Shown piece by piece: positions 39,245 through 48,743 of a stretch of 64,000 nucleotides of DNA. Under the pieces are notes generated by a model. It was given only the letters and a program-made list of their open reading frames with translations, was not told the DNA's origin and ran no database searches. Both the position numbers and the translations under genes were made by a program. The stretch covers positions 372,001 through 436,000 of the forward strand of contig NZ_QAOV01000001.1 of the NCBI RefSeq assembly GCF_003050925.1, in the 5' to 3' direction. Each line of letters begins with the position of its first letter. The stretch's first letter is position 1. The DNA is from Pseudomonas sp. GV085. Its GTDB lineage: Bacteria; Pseudomonadota; Gammaproteobacteria; Pseudomonadales; Pseudomonadaceae.

Positions 39245-40426
39245 TCAGCACAATTGCGTCAGCGCCGTGGTCAGCCGCGTCATGTGCTCGGCGGTTGTGG
39301 TCAGTCCCGGAGTGATGCGGATGCACGGGCCGCACGCCGCGCCAGTGCGTACCACGGTGAACAGGTTGTAGTCCTTGAGCAGCCGCTCGACCATCGCCTG
39401 CTGATCGGTCTGTGCGATGAAACGCATGGACGTGATGCCGCAGTACAGTCGCGGGTCGTCCGGGGTCAGGACTTCGATGCCCGGTAGTTCGCGCACGGGG
39501 CGGACCCACAGGTTGCGCAGGTAGTTGAGCCGAGAACCCTTGGCCGCAGCACCCCCCATCGCCCAATGTTCTTCGAGCACCAGCGGCAGGGTCAGCAGCG
39601 CCGGGATGTTGGGGGTGCTGTACGAAGTACGGGCGCGAATGTCAGTGGGTGGAAAATGCATTTCGCCCATGTCCGGGTCGATATCGGCCAGGCGTTCGGG
39701 GTCGATGTAGATAAAGCCGAGCGTCAGCGGTGCGCCGATCCACTTGTGCAGGTTGTAGCCGGCGAAGGCGATACCGAACTCGGCCAGGTCGAATTCGAAC
39801 TGACCGAGGGCATGGGCACCGTCGAGGATGACGTCGATGCCGTGTTCCTTTGCCGCGACTGCAATCGCCTGCACCGGCATCACCAGGCCCGTGCGATGGG
39901 TGACGTGGGTCAGGGCCATCAGCTTCAGCCGTGGGTGTCGTGCGAAGGTTTCGCGGTAGGTATTGAGCAGGCTGTCGAAGGTTGCCGGGTGGGTGTGTTC
40001 GATCTCGATCACTTCAACACCGCGATGACGCGCCAGCCAGCGCATGGCGCCTTTGACCGTGTCGTATTCCAGATCGCAAACCAGTACCTGATCGCCGGGC
40101 TGCAGCCGGTTGTAGTTGCGGATCAGCGACTGCAAACCTTCCGACGCGTTGCGGGTCAGGGCGATGCTGTCGGCGGGCACGCCGATCAACCTGGCCAGTT
40201 GCGCGCGGATCTTCAGGCTGTCGCCCTGTTCGAAGCGCTGGCGCACATAGACCGAATTGCTGCGGTTGATCAGCTCGATATTGCGCTGGTATTCCTCGAC
40301 CACCGTGCGCGACATGCGCCCGAAGTAACCGTTCTCCAGGTTGAGTGGGCCGGGTTCGACATCGTAGCGGTCGGCAAAGGTTTTCCAGAAGGCTTCATCA
40401 CGGGCGCGGCGAGTGTTGTCGGGCAT
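39245..40426 (-). CDS. class V aminotransferase (isopenicillin N epimerase-like)
   Basis: PLP enzyme of 393 residues. VILDGAHALGQFEFDL has the PLP-contacting Asp/His, and GYNLHKWIGAPLTLGFIYI the Lys that forms the internal aldimine, as in the CefD/cysteine desulfurase-like group. Substrate unknown; the group includes amino-acid racemases, kynureninase-like and desulfurase enzymes. It has no conserved Cys loop typical of SufS. It is followed upstream on the same strand by the small DUF3820 gene (18 bp gap). Confidence 0.88.
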   Translation of the reverse strand: MPDNTRRARDEAFWKTFADRYDVEPGPLNLENGYFGRMSRTVVEEYQRNIELINRSNSVYVRQRFEQGDSLKIRAQLARLIGVPADSIALTRNASEGLQSLIRNYNRLQPGDQVLVCDLEYDTVKGAMRWLARHRGVEVIEIEHTHPATFDSLLNTYRETFARHPRLKLMALTHVTHRTGLVMPVQAIAVAAKEHGIDVILDGAHALGQFEFDLAEFGIAFAGYNLHKWIGAPLTLGFIYIDPERLADIDPDMGEMHFPPTDIRARTSYSTPNIPALLTLPLVLEEHWAMGGAAAKGSRLNYLRNLWVRPVRELPGIEVLTPDDPRLYCGITSMRFIAQTDQQAMVERLLKDYNLFTVVRTGAACGPCIRITPGLTTTAEHMTRLTTALTQLC

Positions 40427-40444
40427 GGGGTACTCGGTAGGTGT

Positions 40445-40681
40445 TCAGTGGCGCGGGGCCGGTTTGCCGTGTTTGGCGCGCAGCGGTTCGAGCAGGTCCG
40501 ACAAACCGTTGTGATCGATTTCCTGCATCAGGGCCAGCAGGCCGCCCAACTCGCCATGGGGGAAACCCTCCCGGGCAAACCAGTTCAGGTAAGGGCCGGG
40601 CAGGTCGGCAATGATTCGACCCTTGTACTTGCCGAAGGGCATTTCGCGGGTGATCAGCAGTTCGAGCTTTTCAGGATTCAT
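40445..40681 (-). CDS. DUF3820 family protein
   Basis: A 78-residue protein of unknown role. PFGKYKGRIIADLPGPYLNW is the DUF3820 core, a short fold related to a part of some exonucleases' accessory domains. It starts at ATG 40681 and lies 18 bp before the aminotransferase gene, probably in one transcript. Confidence 0.9.
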   Translation of the reverse strand: MNPEKLELLITREMPFGKYKGRIIADLPGPYLNWFAREGFPHGELGGLLALMQEIDHNGLSDLLEPLRAKHGKPAPRH

Positions 40682-40751
40682 CGATCGATCGTCTTGATTC
40701 AGTCAGTCTGGAAAATACAGGCATTCCGACATGCCCCCTCGCCACAGAGGG

Positions 40752-41222
40752 TTAGCCGATGCTGATCGCCGGCAGCGTGGTCAAGGTCACGCTCTGTTGC
40801 TTGCGTGGCGCGAGGATTTCCGCCTCGCCATCCACCACCAGTTCATCGCGCTGGTTGAACACGCGGGTGGCAATACGTACGCGAAATTTCGGCAGTTTTT
40901 CCAGGATTTCCAGGCGCACGGTCAGGGTGTCGCCGATCTTCACCGGTTTCTGAAAGCTCATTTGCTGGCCGAGATAGATAGTCCCCGGCCCAGGCAGTTC
41001 GCAGGCGACCGCTGCGCTGATCAACGCACCGCTGAACATGCCGTGGGCGATGCGCTCCTTGAACATGGTGCTGGCGGCATAGTCGGCATCCAGGTGCACC
41101 GGGTTGTGATCGCCGGACATCGCGGCGAACAACTGGATATCGCGCTCTTCGACGGTCTTGCTGAAACTGGCGGTCTGGCCGACTTCGAGGGCCTCGTAAG
41201 GGGTGTTGGTAACCTGGGTCAT
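40752..41222 (-). CDS. phaJ1: (R)-specific enoyl-CoA hydratase
   Basis: MaoC-like hot-dog enzyme of 156 residues, the same length as P. aeruginosa PhaJ1, that hydrates trans-2-enoyl-CoA to (R)-3-hydroxyacyl-CoA and links beta-oxidation to polyhydroxyalkanoate synthesis. FAAMSGDHNPVHLDADYAA carries the catalytic Asp and His, and RIAHGMFSGALISAA the second half of the hydratase motif. As in P. aeruginosa it sits next to the alpha/beta hydrolase and the two fadD genes. Confidence 0.92.
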   Translation of the reverse strand: MTQVTNTPYEALEVGQTASFSKTVEERDIQLFAAMSGDHNPVHLDADYAASTMFKERIAHGMFSGALISAAVACELPGPGTIYLGQQMSFQKPVKIGDTLTVRLEILEKLPKFRVRIATRVFNQRDELVVDGEAEILAPRKQQSVTLTTLPAISIG

Positions 41223-41263
41223 CTGTCTCGATTCCTGTAACGAATTAAAAAATCCACAAAAAA

Positions 41264-42208
41264 CTATTCGGATCGGTGCGGCCGAGGAGTGCTCAAGGCC
41301 TGTGCGATCCAGTTCAGCACATCGGCGATGATTTCATCGCGGTTGCTCTCGTTGAACAGTTCGTGCCGCGCCTGCGGGTAAACGGTCAGTTGCAGGTGCT
41401 GGCTGCCAGCCGCCCGCAGCGCGTCGGCCAGATCCTTGAGACGTTTGCCTTCGCTCACCGGATCACATTCACCGCCAATCACCAGCAGCGGCAGGCCCGG
41501 GTCGATCTGGGCGAGATTGGACGCTTTGCTGATTTGCTGCAAGCCGCCGAGCAAATCGATCCACAGTTGATTGGTGCAGCGAAAACCACAGAGCGGGTCG
41601 TTGACGTAAAGATCGACCTGCGCCGGATCACGGCTGAGCCAGTCGAACGGCGTGCGTGCCGGTTTGAACTTGTTGTTGAACGAGCCGAACGATAGCCATT
41701 CGATCAAAGCGCTGCGTCCTTTGCCGCCCTGGCGCAGGCGTTCGAAACGGGCGATTTGCCGTGCCGCGCGATAAAGCGCCACGGGCTGGAAGTTCGAGCC
41801 GCTGAGGATTGCCCCGTGCAGGCTGGCACTGTGGTGCAGCAGGTAGCCTTGGGCGATGTAGCTGCCCATGCTGTGACCCAACAGCACGATCGGCACGCCT
41901 GGGTACTGCTGGCCGATGTGCTGGTTGAGGCAGGCCAGGTCGCTCACGACCTTGCACCAGCCATCGTCATCGGCGAAATGCCCGAGCGTCCCGTTTTCGG
42001 CAGTTTTGCCATGTCCACGCAGGTCCGGCGCGCACACGCCATAGCCCTGTTCACAGAGTTTTTCCGCCAGGGGACCATAGCGACCGCTGTGTTCGGCCAT
42101 GCCGTGTGCCAGCAGAATCATTGCCTTGAGGCTGCCGTCGGGAAGCCACTGGTTGACGAAGAGGCGGCTGTGGTCGCTCGTGGTCAGCCAGAAAGTGTCA
42201 TGGATCAT
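41264..42208 (-). CDS. alpha/beta hydrolase (monoacylglycerol lipase-like)
   Basis: Serine hydrolase of 314 residues. Visible are HGMAEHSGRY (oxyanion region), the nucleophile elbow LLGHSMGSY, the acid in GGECDPVSEG and the His in ARHELFNESNRDE. This resembles the monoglyceride lipase/lysophospholipase PldB group. ATG 42208 is chosen for AAGGAA upstream; the open frame to 42268 adds no conserved sequence. Beside the fadD pair, a role in freeing fatty acids is plausible. Confidence 0.88.
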   Translation of the reverse strand: MIHDTFWLTTSDHSRLFVNQWLPDGSLKAMILLAHGMAEHSGRYGPLAEKLCEQGYGVCAPDLRGHGKTAENGTLGHFADDDGWCKVVSDLACLNQHIGQQYPGVPIVLLGHSMGSYIAQGYLLHHSASLHGAILSGSNFQPVALYRAARQIARFERLRQGGKGRSALIEWLSFGSFNNKFKPARTPFDWLSRDPAQVDLYVNDPLCGFRCTNQLWIDLLGGLQQISKASNLAQIDPGLPLLVIGGECDPVSEGKRLKDLADALRAAGSQHLQLTVYPQARHELFNESNRDEIIADVLNWIAQALSTPRPHRSE

Positions 42209-42447
42209 GGCGGTTCCTTTGCATGAGGCTGCCTGGTCGCAAACAGCTCGTTGCAGTTTATAGCGCATCCTTGGCTGGGCGTCTGATCAGCCTACGCCAC
42301 GGCAAGAAGATTCATACGGTCAATGACGGCCGTGGGCATATTTGCCTGCTACGTCATAACTGCTAGTGTCCGTGAAGCTCCGCTTTTTGCATTTTTTTTT
42401 GAAAAATGACAGAAAAGTGGCCCGGGATAGATTCAGGTAAAGAGGAC

Positions 42448-42455
42448 AAGAACAA
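42448..42455 (+). promoter_or_regulatory. Crc/Hfq CA motif at fadD2
   Basis: AAGAACAA lies between the GAGGA ribosome binding site and the ATG of fadD2, matching AANAANAA. Confidence 0.5.
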
Positions 42456-44143
42456 TGCAACCTGATTTCTGGAATGACAAACGCCCGGCCGGCGTGCCCA
42501 TGGATATCGATCTGGGAACCTACAAGTCGGTGATCGAGGTGTTCGAGCGTTCCTGCAAGAAGTTTGCTGACCGCCCGGCGTTCAGCAACATGGGCGTGAC
42601 CCTGACCTACGCCGAACTGGAGCGTCAGAGCGCTGCCTTCGCCGGCTACCTGCAAGCCCACACCGATCTGGTGCCGGGTGACCGCATCGCGGTGCAGATG
42701 CCCAACGTCCTGCATTACCCGATCGCCGTGTTCGGTGCCTTGCGCGCCGGGTTGATCGTGGTCAACACCAACCCGTTGTACACCGCGCGGGAAATGCGCC
42801 ACCAGTTCAAGGATTCCGGCGCCCGGGCGCTGGTGTACCTGAACATGTTCGGCCAGAAAGTCCAGGAAGTGCTGCCCGACACCGATATCCAGTACCTGAT
42901 CGAAGCGAAGATGGGCGACCTGATGCCCACTGCCAAGGGGTGGCTGGTCAACACCGTGGTGAGCAAGGTCAAGAAGATGGTCCCGGACTATTCCTTGCCC
43001 CAGGCCGTTTCCTTCAAGAGTGCGCTGCGCATGGGCCGTGGCCTGGGTATCAAGCCGCTGAAGGTCGGCCTTGACGACATCGCCGTACTGCAATACACCG
43101 GCGGCACCACGGGCCTTGCCAAGGGCGCGATGCTGACCCACGGCAACCTGGTGGCGAACATGCAACAGGCGCGGGCCTGTCTCAGCCAGTCGGCCAGCGA
43201 CGGCCAGCCGCTGCTGCGCGAAGGCCAGGAGGTGATGATCGCGCCGCTGCCGCTGTACCACATCTATGCTTTCACGGCGAACTGCATGTGCATGATGGTG
43301 ACAGGCAACCACAACGTGCTGATCACCAACCCGCGTGACATCGGCGGCTTCATCAAGGAGCTGAAGAACTGGCGGTTCTCGGCGTTGCTGGGGCTCAACA
43401 CGCTGTTCGTCGCGCTGATGGATCACCCGGACTTCAAGACCCTGGACTTCTCCAGCCTCAAGCTCACCAACTCCGGCGGCACTGCGCTGGTCAAGGCAAC
43501 CGCCGAGCGTTGGGAACAACTGACCGGATGCCGTATCACCGAAGGTTACGGCCTGACCGAAACTTCGCCGGTGGCCTGCACCAACCCCTACGGCAGCCAA
43601 TCGCGGATCGGCACGGTCGGCCTGCCGGTGCCGGGCACCGCGCTGAAAGTCATCAGTGATGACGGCGTCGAACAACCTTTGGGAGAACGCGGCGAGTTGT
43701 GCATCAAAGGCCCGCAGATCATGAAGGGCTACTGGCAAAAACCTGATGCCACGGCCGAAGTGCTGGATGCCGAGGGCTGGTTCAAGTCCGGTGATATCGC
43801 GGTGATCGACCCGGACGGATTCGTGCGCATCGTCGATCGCAAGAAGGACATGATCATTGTTTCGGGTTTCAACGTGTACCCGAATGAGATCGAAGACGTG
43901 GTGATGGCACACCCGAAAGTCGCCAACTGCGCGGTCATCGGTGTGCCCGACGAGCGGTCGGGGGAGGCGGTGAAGCTGTTTGTGGTGGCCCGTGAAGCGG
44001 GGGTCAGCCTTGAAGAGTTGAAGGCTTACTGCAAAGAAAACTTCACGGCGTACAAAGTACCGAAGCACATTGTTCTGCGTGAGTCGCTGCCGATGACGCC
44101 GGTGGGCAAGATCCTGCGGCGGGAATTGCGTGATATCGCCTGA
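42455..44143 (+). CDS. fadD2: long-chain fatty acid-CoA ligase FadD2
   Basis: Activates fatty acids to acyl-CoA at the inner membrane; 562 residues. Motifs: AMP-binding YTGGTTGLAKGAML, EGYGLTETSPVA, and the FACS motif region GWFKSGDIAVIDPDGFVRIV followed by DRKKDMIIVSGFNVYP, with the catalytic Lys near GKILRREL. GAGGA precedes ATG 42455. It is upstream of fadD1, as in P. aeruginosa (fadD2-fadD1), and the two proteins are clearly paralogous. Confidence 0.94.
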   Translation: MQPDFWNDKRPAGVPMDIDLGTYKSVIEVFERSCKKFADRPAFSNMGVTLTYAELERQSAAFAGYLQAHTDLVPGDRIAVQMPNVLHYPIAVFGALRAGLIVVNTNPLYTAREMRHQFKDSGARALVYLNMFGQKVQEVLPDTDIQYLIEAKMGDLMPTAKGWLVNTVVSKVKKMVPDYSLPQAVSFKSALRMGRGLGIKPLKVGLDDIAVLQYTGGTTGLAKGAMLTHGNLVANMQQARACLSQSASDGQPLLREGQEVMIAPLPLYHIYAFTANCMCMMVTGNHNVLITNPRDIGGFIKELKNWRFSALLGLNTLFVALMDHPDFKTLDFSSLKLTNSGGTALVKATAERWEQLTGCRITEGYGLTETSPVACTNPYGSQSRIGTVGLPVPGTALKVISDDGVEQPLGERGELCIKGPQIMKGYWQKPDATAEVLDAEGWFKSGDIAVIDPDGFVRIVDRKKDMIIVSGFNVYPNEIEDVVMAHPKVANCAVIGVPDERSGEAVKLFVVAREAGVSLEELKAYCKENFTAYKVPKHIVLRESLPMTPVGKILRRELRDIA

Positions 44144-44163
44144 CCGGTGAATGACCGATCCCC

Positions 44164-44278
44164 TGTAGGAGCGAGCTTGCTCGCGATGGACGTCAACGAT
44201 AACGCGCCCTGTTTGAATGATCGCGTTGTCCGGACGTTTTTCGTCGGAACGCCGCCCGGAGCAAGCTCGCTCCTACAG
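44164..44278. repeat. REPIN, chimeric
   Basis: The left half TGTAGGAGCGAGCTTGCTCG with family-A spacer (ATGGACGTCAACGATAACGC) is standard. The right half contains GTCGGAACGCCGCCCGGAGC before AAGCTCGCTCCTACA, a variant arm shared with the elements at 46281, 48638 and 51392. Confidence 0.88.
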
Positions 44279-44287
44279 TTTTAGCGC

Positions 44288-44312
44288 GAAAGCCCCGATT
44301 TTCGGGGCTTTC
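44288..44312. other. perfect hairpin upstream of fadD1
   Basis: GAAAGCCCCGA-TTT-TCGGGGCTTTC is an 11-bp perfect stem. No T-run follows on either strand, so it is not a standard terminator. It lies between fadD2 and fadD1 and could weaken read-through or bind a protein. Confidence 0.6.
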
Positions 44313-44539
44313 GGGGATGAATAGAATTTTTGCTCTAAAATGACCAATCGCTAGTCTTGAGTCACAATTGTGACCGTAGAGGCCTATTTTGGCTCTAGTC
44401 GACCCTCGGCAAAGCTGCTACTCTCGGCGCGCTTTGTGACTTCTCGGCCTTCTATCAGCCAGATTCACCAATGACCAAACACCAATAATAATCGCATCAA
44501 ATGCGGTGCTGAATTCGCGTTGCTGAGGAGTGGGCTTCC

Positions 44540-46240
44540 ATGATCGAAGACTTTTGGAAGGATAAGTACCCAGCTGGGATTGCTACAGACATCAATCCAG
44601 ACGAGTATCCGAATATTCAGGCAGTGTTGAAGCAATCCTGCCAACGCTTCGCCAACAAGCCGGCATTCAGCAACCTGGGCAGGACACTCACCTACGGTGA
44701 ACTGTACGAATTGTCCGGTGCGTTTGCCGCTTACCTGCAACAGCATACCGACTTGCAGCCTGGCGATCGAATCGCCGTGCAATTGCCCAACGTGTTGCAG
44801 TACCCGGTAGCCGTCTTCGGTGCAATTCGCGCCGGGCTGATCGTGGTCAACACCAACCCGCTGTACACCGCGCGGGAGATGGAACACCAATTCAACGACT
44901 CCGGTGCCAAGGCCCTGGTCTGCCTGGCCAACATGGCGCACCTGGCCCAAATCGTGGTGCCGAAAACCGGCGTCAAGCACGTGATCGTCACTGAAGTCGC
45001 CGACCTGCTGCCGCCGCTCAAGCGCTTGCTGATCAACAGCGTCATCAAGTACGTGAAGAAGATGGTGCCGGCCTATCACTTGCCAAAAGCCGTCAAGTTC
45101 AATGACGTGCTGAGCAAGGGCCTGGGCCAGCCAGTGGCGGAAGCCAATCCGGCCAGCGGTGATGTCGCGGTGCTGCAATACACCGGCGGCACCACCGGCG
45201 TGGCCAAGGGCGCGATGCTGACCCACCGCAACCTGGTGGCGAACATGCTGCAGTGCAAGGCGCTGATGGGTTCCAACCTCAATGAAGGTTGCGAGATCCT
45301 GATCACACCGCTGCCGCTGTACCACATCTATGCGTTCACCTTTCATTGCATGGCGATGATGCTGATCGGCAACCACAACATCCTGATCAGCAACCCGCGT
45401 GACCTGCCGGCGATGGTCAAGGAACTGTCGAAGTGGAAGTTCAGCGGCTTTGTCGGCCTGAACACCCTGTTCGTGGCCCTGTGCAACAACGAAGGGTTCC
45501 GCAAACTGGACTTCTCCGCGCTGAAAGTCACCTTGTCGGGCGGCATGGCCCTGCAATTGGCCGCGGCCGAACGCTGGAAAGCGGTGACCGGTTGCGCCAT
45601 CTGCGAAGGCTACGGCATGACCGAAACCAGCCCGGTGGCCACGGTCAACCCGATCCAGAACATCCAGATCGGCACCATCGGCATTCCGGTGCCGTCGACC
45701 CTGTGCAAAGTCATCAACGATGCCGGTGTCGAACAACCGATGGGCGAAATCGGCGAGCTGTGCGTGAAAGGCCCACAGGTCATGAAAGGCTACTGGCAGC
45801 GCCAGGAAGCCACCGATGAAATCCTCGACAGCGAAGGCTGGTTGAAGACCGGTGACATCGCGCTGATCCAGCCCGATGGCTACATGCGCATTGTCGATCG
45901 CAAGAAAGACATGATCCTGGTGTCCGGTTTCAACGTGTACCCGAACGAGCTCGAAGACGTGCTGGCTACCCTGCCGGGTGTGTTGCAATGCGCGGCCATC
46001 GGTGTGCCGGACGAGAAGTCGGGCGAGGCGATCAAGATTTTCATCGTCGCCAAGCCGGGGGCGATCCTGACCAAGGAACAGGTGATGGAGCACATGCGCG
46101 CCAACGTCACAGGCTACAAAGTCCCGCGCTCCGTGGAGTTCCGCGATGCACTGCCGACCACCAACGTCGGCAAGATCCTGCGTCGTGAACTGCGCGATGA
46201 AGAGCTGAAGAAGATCAACGCGAAGAAAGCTACCGCGTAA
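44540..46240 (+). CDS. fadD1: long-chain fatty acid-CoA ligase FadD1
   Basis: 566 residues, beginning MIEDFWKDKYPAGIA as in P. aeruginosa FadD1. AMP-binding YTGGTTGVAKGAML, EGYGMTETSPVATV and DRKKDMILVSGFNVYPNELE are all present, and the C-terminal Lys is in TTNVGKILRRELRDEELKK. GAGGAG lies upstream of ATG 44540. About 400 bp separates it from fadD2, with REPIN and hairpin between, suggesting independent expression. A terminator follows. Confidence 0.95.
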   Translation: MIEDFWKDKYPAGIATDINPDEYPNIQAVLKQSCQRFANKPAFSNLGRTLTYGELYELSGAFAAYLQQHTDLQPGDRIAVQLPNVLQYPVAVFGAIRAGLIVVNTNPLYTAREMEHQFNDSGAKALVCLANMAHLAQIVVPKTGVKHVIVTEVADLLPPLKRLLINSVIKYVKKMVPAYHLPKAVKFNDVLSKGLGQPVAEANPASGDVAVLQYTGGTTGVAKGAMLTHRNLVANMLQCKALMGSNLNEGCEILITPLPLYHIYAFTFHCMAMMLIGNHNILISNPRDLPAMVKELSKWKFSGFVGLNTLFVALCNNEGFRKLDFSALKVTLSGGMALQLAAAERWKAVTGCAICEGYGMTETSPVATVNPIQNIQIGTIGIPVPSTLCKVINDAGVEQPMGEIGELCVKGPQVMKGYWQRQEATDEILDSEGWLKTGDIALIQPDGYMRIVDRKKDMILVSGFNVYPNELEDVLATLPGVLQCAAIGVPDEKSGEAIKIFIVAKPGAILTKEQVMEHMRANVTGYKVPRSVEFRDALPTTNVGKILRRELRDEELKKINAKKATA

Positions 46241-46243
46241 AAC

Positions 46244-46271
46244 AAAAAGCCCCGCAGATGCGGGGCTTTTT
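46244..46271 (+). terminator. Rho-independent terminator after fadD1
   Basis: AAAAAGCCCCGCAGATGCGG followed by GGCTTTTT: stem GCCCCGC/GCGGGGC with an A-run before and T-run after, so it can work in both directions. Confidence 0.93.
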
Positions 46272-46280
46272 GTATGTATC

Positions 46281-46394
46281 TGTAGGAGCGAGCTTGCTCC
46301 GGGCGGCGTTCCGACGATGGACTCAAGAGCGCTGCGTTTAACCAATAAACACGCGTTATCGTTAACGATCATCGCGAGCAAGCTCGCTCCTACA
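46281..46394. repeat. REPIN, chimeric, overlapping a stop codon
   Basis: TGTAGGAGCGAGCTTGCTCC with variant arm GGGCGGCGTTCCGACGATGG at the left; family-A spacer in reverse (CGCGTTATCGTTAACGATCA); standard right half. The last bases CTA at 46390-46392 are the stop codon of the gene to the right. Confidence 0.88.
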
Positions 46395-46767
46395 AGCGAA
46401 ACGGCGCGAAGTTGACGTTGGTGCCCGTCGGGCGCATGTCTTGCAGGAAGGAGTCCTTGTCGGCGCTCAGTTCCAGGCTCAATGCAGCCTTGCGCTTGCC
46501 TTCATTACGCACCACCAGGCCTTCGAGCTTCTCGCGCAGGAACACGGTCGGCACTTTCAGGTGCAGCAGCTCGTCGGTGTCCGGTGTGTGCATCAGCAGG
46601 TGAATCCACTCGTACTGACCCACGGCCAGGCGCGTCACCGGGAGGTCGAACCACCAGATGTTGCGGTTACGGTTCAGTTCGGCGAAGTGGCAGTTGTTGA
46701 CGCCAAGCACAGCACCGCCGAGTTCCTGGTTTCTGCGGGCAATGGCCTGCTTTTTATCGAGTTTCAT
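46390..46767 (-). CDS. hypothetical protein (conserved next to fadD1 in Pseudomonas)
   Basis: A 125-residue soluble protein beginning MKLDKKQAIARRNQELGGAV, with a middle WWFDLPVTRLA...QYEWIHLLMHTP and no motif I can assign. The size and the order downstream of fadD1 recall PA3298 of P. aeruginosa, from memory. ATG 46767 has AGGAA upstream; the open frame to 46905 has none. The stop codon TAG falls in the TGTAGGAGC end of a REPIN, so insertion of the repeat may have set the present C-terminus. Confidence 0.75.
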   Translation of the reverse strand: MKLDKKQAIARRNQELGGAVLGVNNCHFAELNRNRNIWWFDLPVTRLAVGQYEWIHLLMHTPDTDELLHLKVPTVFLREKLEGLVVRNEGKRKAALSLELSADKDSFLQDMRPTGTNVNFAPFRL

Positions 46768-46970
46768 AACGTTCCTACGGGATTGGATCTTCAGCGCCAA
46801 GGCCTGAATGTGTTGCGCATTCTCAGGGGTTGGCCCGCAAACATAAAGCGCAACCTGCACTGAACGATGAAATGTCGTGGTGAAAATTAATGAAACTCCC
46901 TGCAAAAGCCCCCGGTCAACCTTGTGTAACGACTTTCCTGCATCGAAATGCCTTTAATGAAAAGAAGACG

Positions 46971-46995
46971 CGGCCATCTGCAGATGGCCGTTTTT
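46971..46995 (+). terminator. orphan Rho-independent terminator
   Basis: CGGCCATCTG-CAGATGGCCG is a perfect 10-bp arm palindrome followed by TTTTT. The gene to its left runs the other way, so no annotated plus-strand transcript ends here; the 200 bases before it (46768-46970) have no gene. Confidence 0.85.
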
Positions 46996-47122
46996 GTGTC
47001 AGCCTGAACTTGCACGCTGAATTTGTTTCAAAGTCGCCAACTGGGCTACCTTGATGAAAGAAAACGGCCCCTGAGTCGCCACGACTTCCACCCAAATCCG
47101 TATGCGGCGAATGGAGACGCGA

Positions 47123-48079
47123 ATGATTTTCCCGGACATGAGAGGCTTGCCCCTGCACCGTGTGATGATGCGCACGGTCACCGAGTTCATCGCCGACGAG
47201 ATGTCGACCTATGCCTCGGCGCTGGCCTATCAAATGCTGTTTTCGCTGTTTCCGTTCATCCTGTTCCTGATTGCCCTGATCGGCTTCCTGCACCTGCCGG
47301 ATTTCTTCTCCTGGCTGCGCCTGCAATCGGAACTGGTGCTGCCGCCCCAGGCGCTGGAACAGGTCAACCCGGTGATCGACCAGCTTCAGCAGTCCAAGGG
47401 TGGCTTGCTCTCGGTGGGTATCGTGATTGCGCTGTATACCGCGTCCGCCGGTGTGCGGCTGATGATGAGCGCGATGAACGCTGCCTACGACGTGGTTGAA
47501 GGGCGCCCGCTGTGGAAACGCTTTCCGTTGTCGATCATCTACACCGTCGGCATTGCCGGCATGCTGCTGATCGCCGCAGCGCTGATGGTGCTCGGGCCGC
47601 AGGTGATGGAGTGGATCGCTGCGCAAGTCGGCCTTGAGAACTTTATCGTCACGCTCTGGACCATCGCGCGCTGGCCGGTGATCGTGATTCTGATGATGGT
47701 CGCAGTGGCGTTGATCTACTACGTCATGCCCGACGTCAAACAGGAATTCCGCTTCATCACCCCAGGCTCGGTGCTGGCGGTGGTGGTGTGGATCATCGCT
47801 TCCCTGGGCTTCGGTTTGTACGTCAAGGAGTTCGCCAACTACAACGCCATGTATGGCAGTATCGGGGCGATCATCGTGCTGTTGCTGTACTTCTACATTT
47901 CCGCAGCGGTGCTGCTGCTGGGCGCGGAGATGAACGCGGTGATCGAGCACATGTCGCGAGAGGGCAAGGACCCTGGCGAAAAAGTAGCTGGCGAGCATGG
48001 TCCCGTCCATGAGGAAAAGCACCACGTGTCGGGGCTGGGCCGCGATCACTCACACAAACCGACCATCGATGAAACCTGA
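47123..48079 (+). CDS. YihY/BrkB family inner-membrane protein
   Basis: A 318-residue membrane protein with about six hydrophobic segments. [20 protein letters not shown], the [20 protein letters not shown] region and [20 protein letters not shown] are typical of the BrkB/YihY family (once misannotated as ribonuclease BN). Function unsettled. The C-terminal tail is His-rich and hydrophilic. ATG 47123 has GGAG 6 bases upstream. Two bases separate it from def. Confidence 0.92.
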   Translation: MIFPDMRGLPLHRVMMRTVTEFIADEMSTYASALAYQMLFSLFPFILFLIALIGFLHLPDFFSWLRLQSELVLPPQALEQVNPVIDQLQQSKGGLLSVGIVIALYTASAGVRLMMSAMNAAYDVVEGRPLWKRFPLSIIYTVGIAGMLLIAAALMVLGPQVMEWIAAQVGLENFIVTLWTIARWPVIVILMMVAVALIYYVMPDVKQEFRFITPGSVLAVVVWIIASLGFGLYVKEFANYNAMYGSIGAIIVLLLYFYISAAVLLLGAEMNAVIEHMSREGKDPGEKVAGEHGPVHEEKHHVSGLGRDHSHKPTIDET

Positions 48080-48081
48080 TC

Positions 48082-48621
48082 ATGATTCGTGAAATTCTGA
48101 AAATGGGCGACGAGCGCCTGCTGCGCATTGCCCCGCCGGTGCCGGCCGAAATGTTCGACAGCCCCGAGTTGTGGCAACTGATCGATGACTTGTTCCAGAC
48201 CATGGAAAGTGTGGGGGGCGTTGGCCTCGCTGCTCCACAGATCGGCGTCGACCTGCAACTGGTGATCTTCGGCTTCGAGCACAGCGAGCGTTATCCGGAT
48301 GCCGAGGCCGTGCCGCAGACGATCCTGATCAACCCGTTGATCACACCGCTGAGCCCGATTCTGGAAGAGGGCTTCGAAGGCTGTTTGTCGGTACCCGGAC
48401 TGCGCGGCGCGGTGCAGCGTTACCAGCAGATTCGCTACGAAGGCGTCGACCCCAAGGGCGAGCCTATCGTGCGTTTTGCCTCAGGGTTCCACGCGCGGGT
48501 GGTGCAGCATGAGTGTGATCACCTGATCGGCCGCCTGTACCCGTCGCGCATTACCGACTTCAGCAAGTTTGGCTTCACCGAGGTGATGTTCCCGGACCTG
48601 GACCCCAACGCGGACGACTAA
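48082..48621 (+). CDS. def: peptide deformylase
   Basis: Removes the formyl group from nascent proteins. The 179 residues contain all three motifs: [22 protein letters not shown] (EGCLS with the metal Cys) and [15 protein letters not shown] (HExxH metal site, with the second E replaced by Asp giving HECDH as usual). This is probably a secondary deformylase, since the main def normally lies with fmt elsewhere. Start ATG 48082 directly follows the BrkB-type gene. Confidence 0.95.
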   Translation: MIREILKMGDERLLRIAPPVPAEMFDSPELWQLIDDLFQTMESVGGVGLAAPQIGVDLQLVIFGFEHSERYPDAEAVPQTILINPLITPLSPILEEGFEGCLSVPGLRGAVQRYQQIRYEGVDPKGEPIVRFASGFHARVVQHECDHLIGRLYPSRITDFSKFGFTEVMFPDLDPNADD

Positions 48622-48637
48622 AAACACCGCAAACCCC

Positions 48638-48740
48638 TGTAGGAGCGAGCTTGCTCCGGGCGGCGATCCGACGAAAGCGGTCTGGCAGTCATATATGCGA
48701 TGACTGACAGATCGCCATCGCGAGCAGGCTCGCTCCTACA
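48638..48740. repeat. REPIN with variant left arm
   Basis: TGTAGGAGCGAGCTTGCTCC plus GGGCGGCGATCCGACGAAAG on the left; spacer family B (ATGACTGACAG); standard GAGCAGGCTCGCTCCTACA on the right. Confidence 0.88.
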
Positions 48741-48743
48741 GGT

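Noticed and set aside
44288..44312. Hairpin between fadD2 and fadD1 as a terminator
   Set aside because: Perfect stem but no T-run on either side; kept as a hairpin of unknown role.
48082..48621. Peptide deformylase as a defective copy because the motif reads HECDH
   Set aside because: HEcDH is the normal HExxH-type motif of this enzyme; all three motifs are intact.
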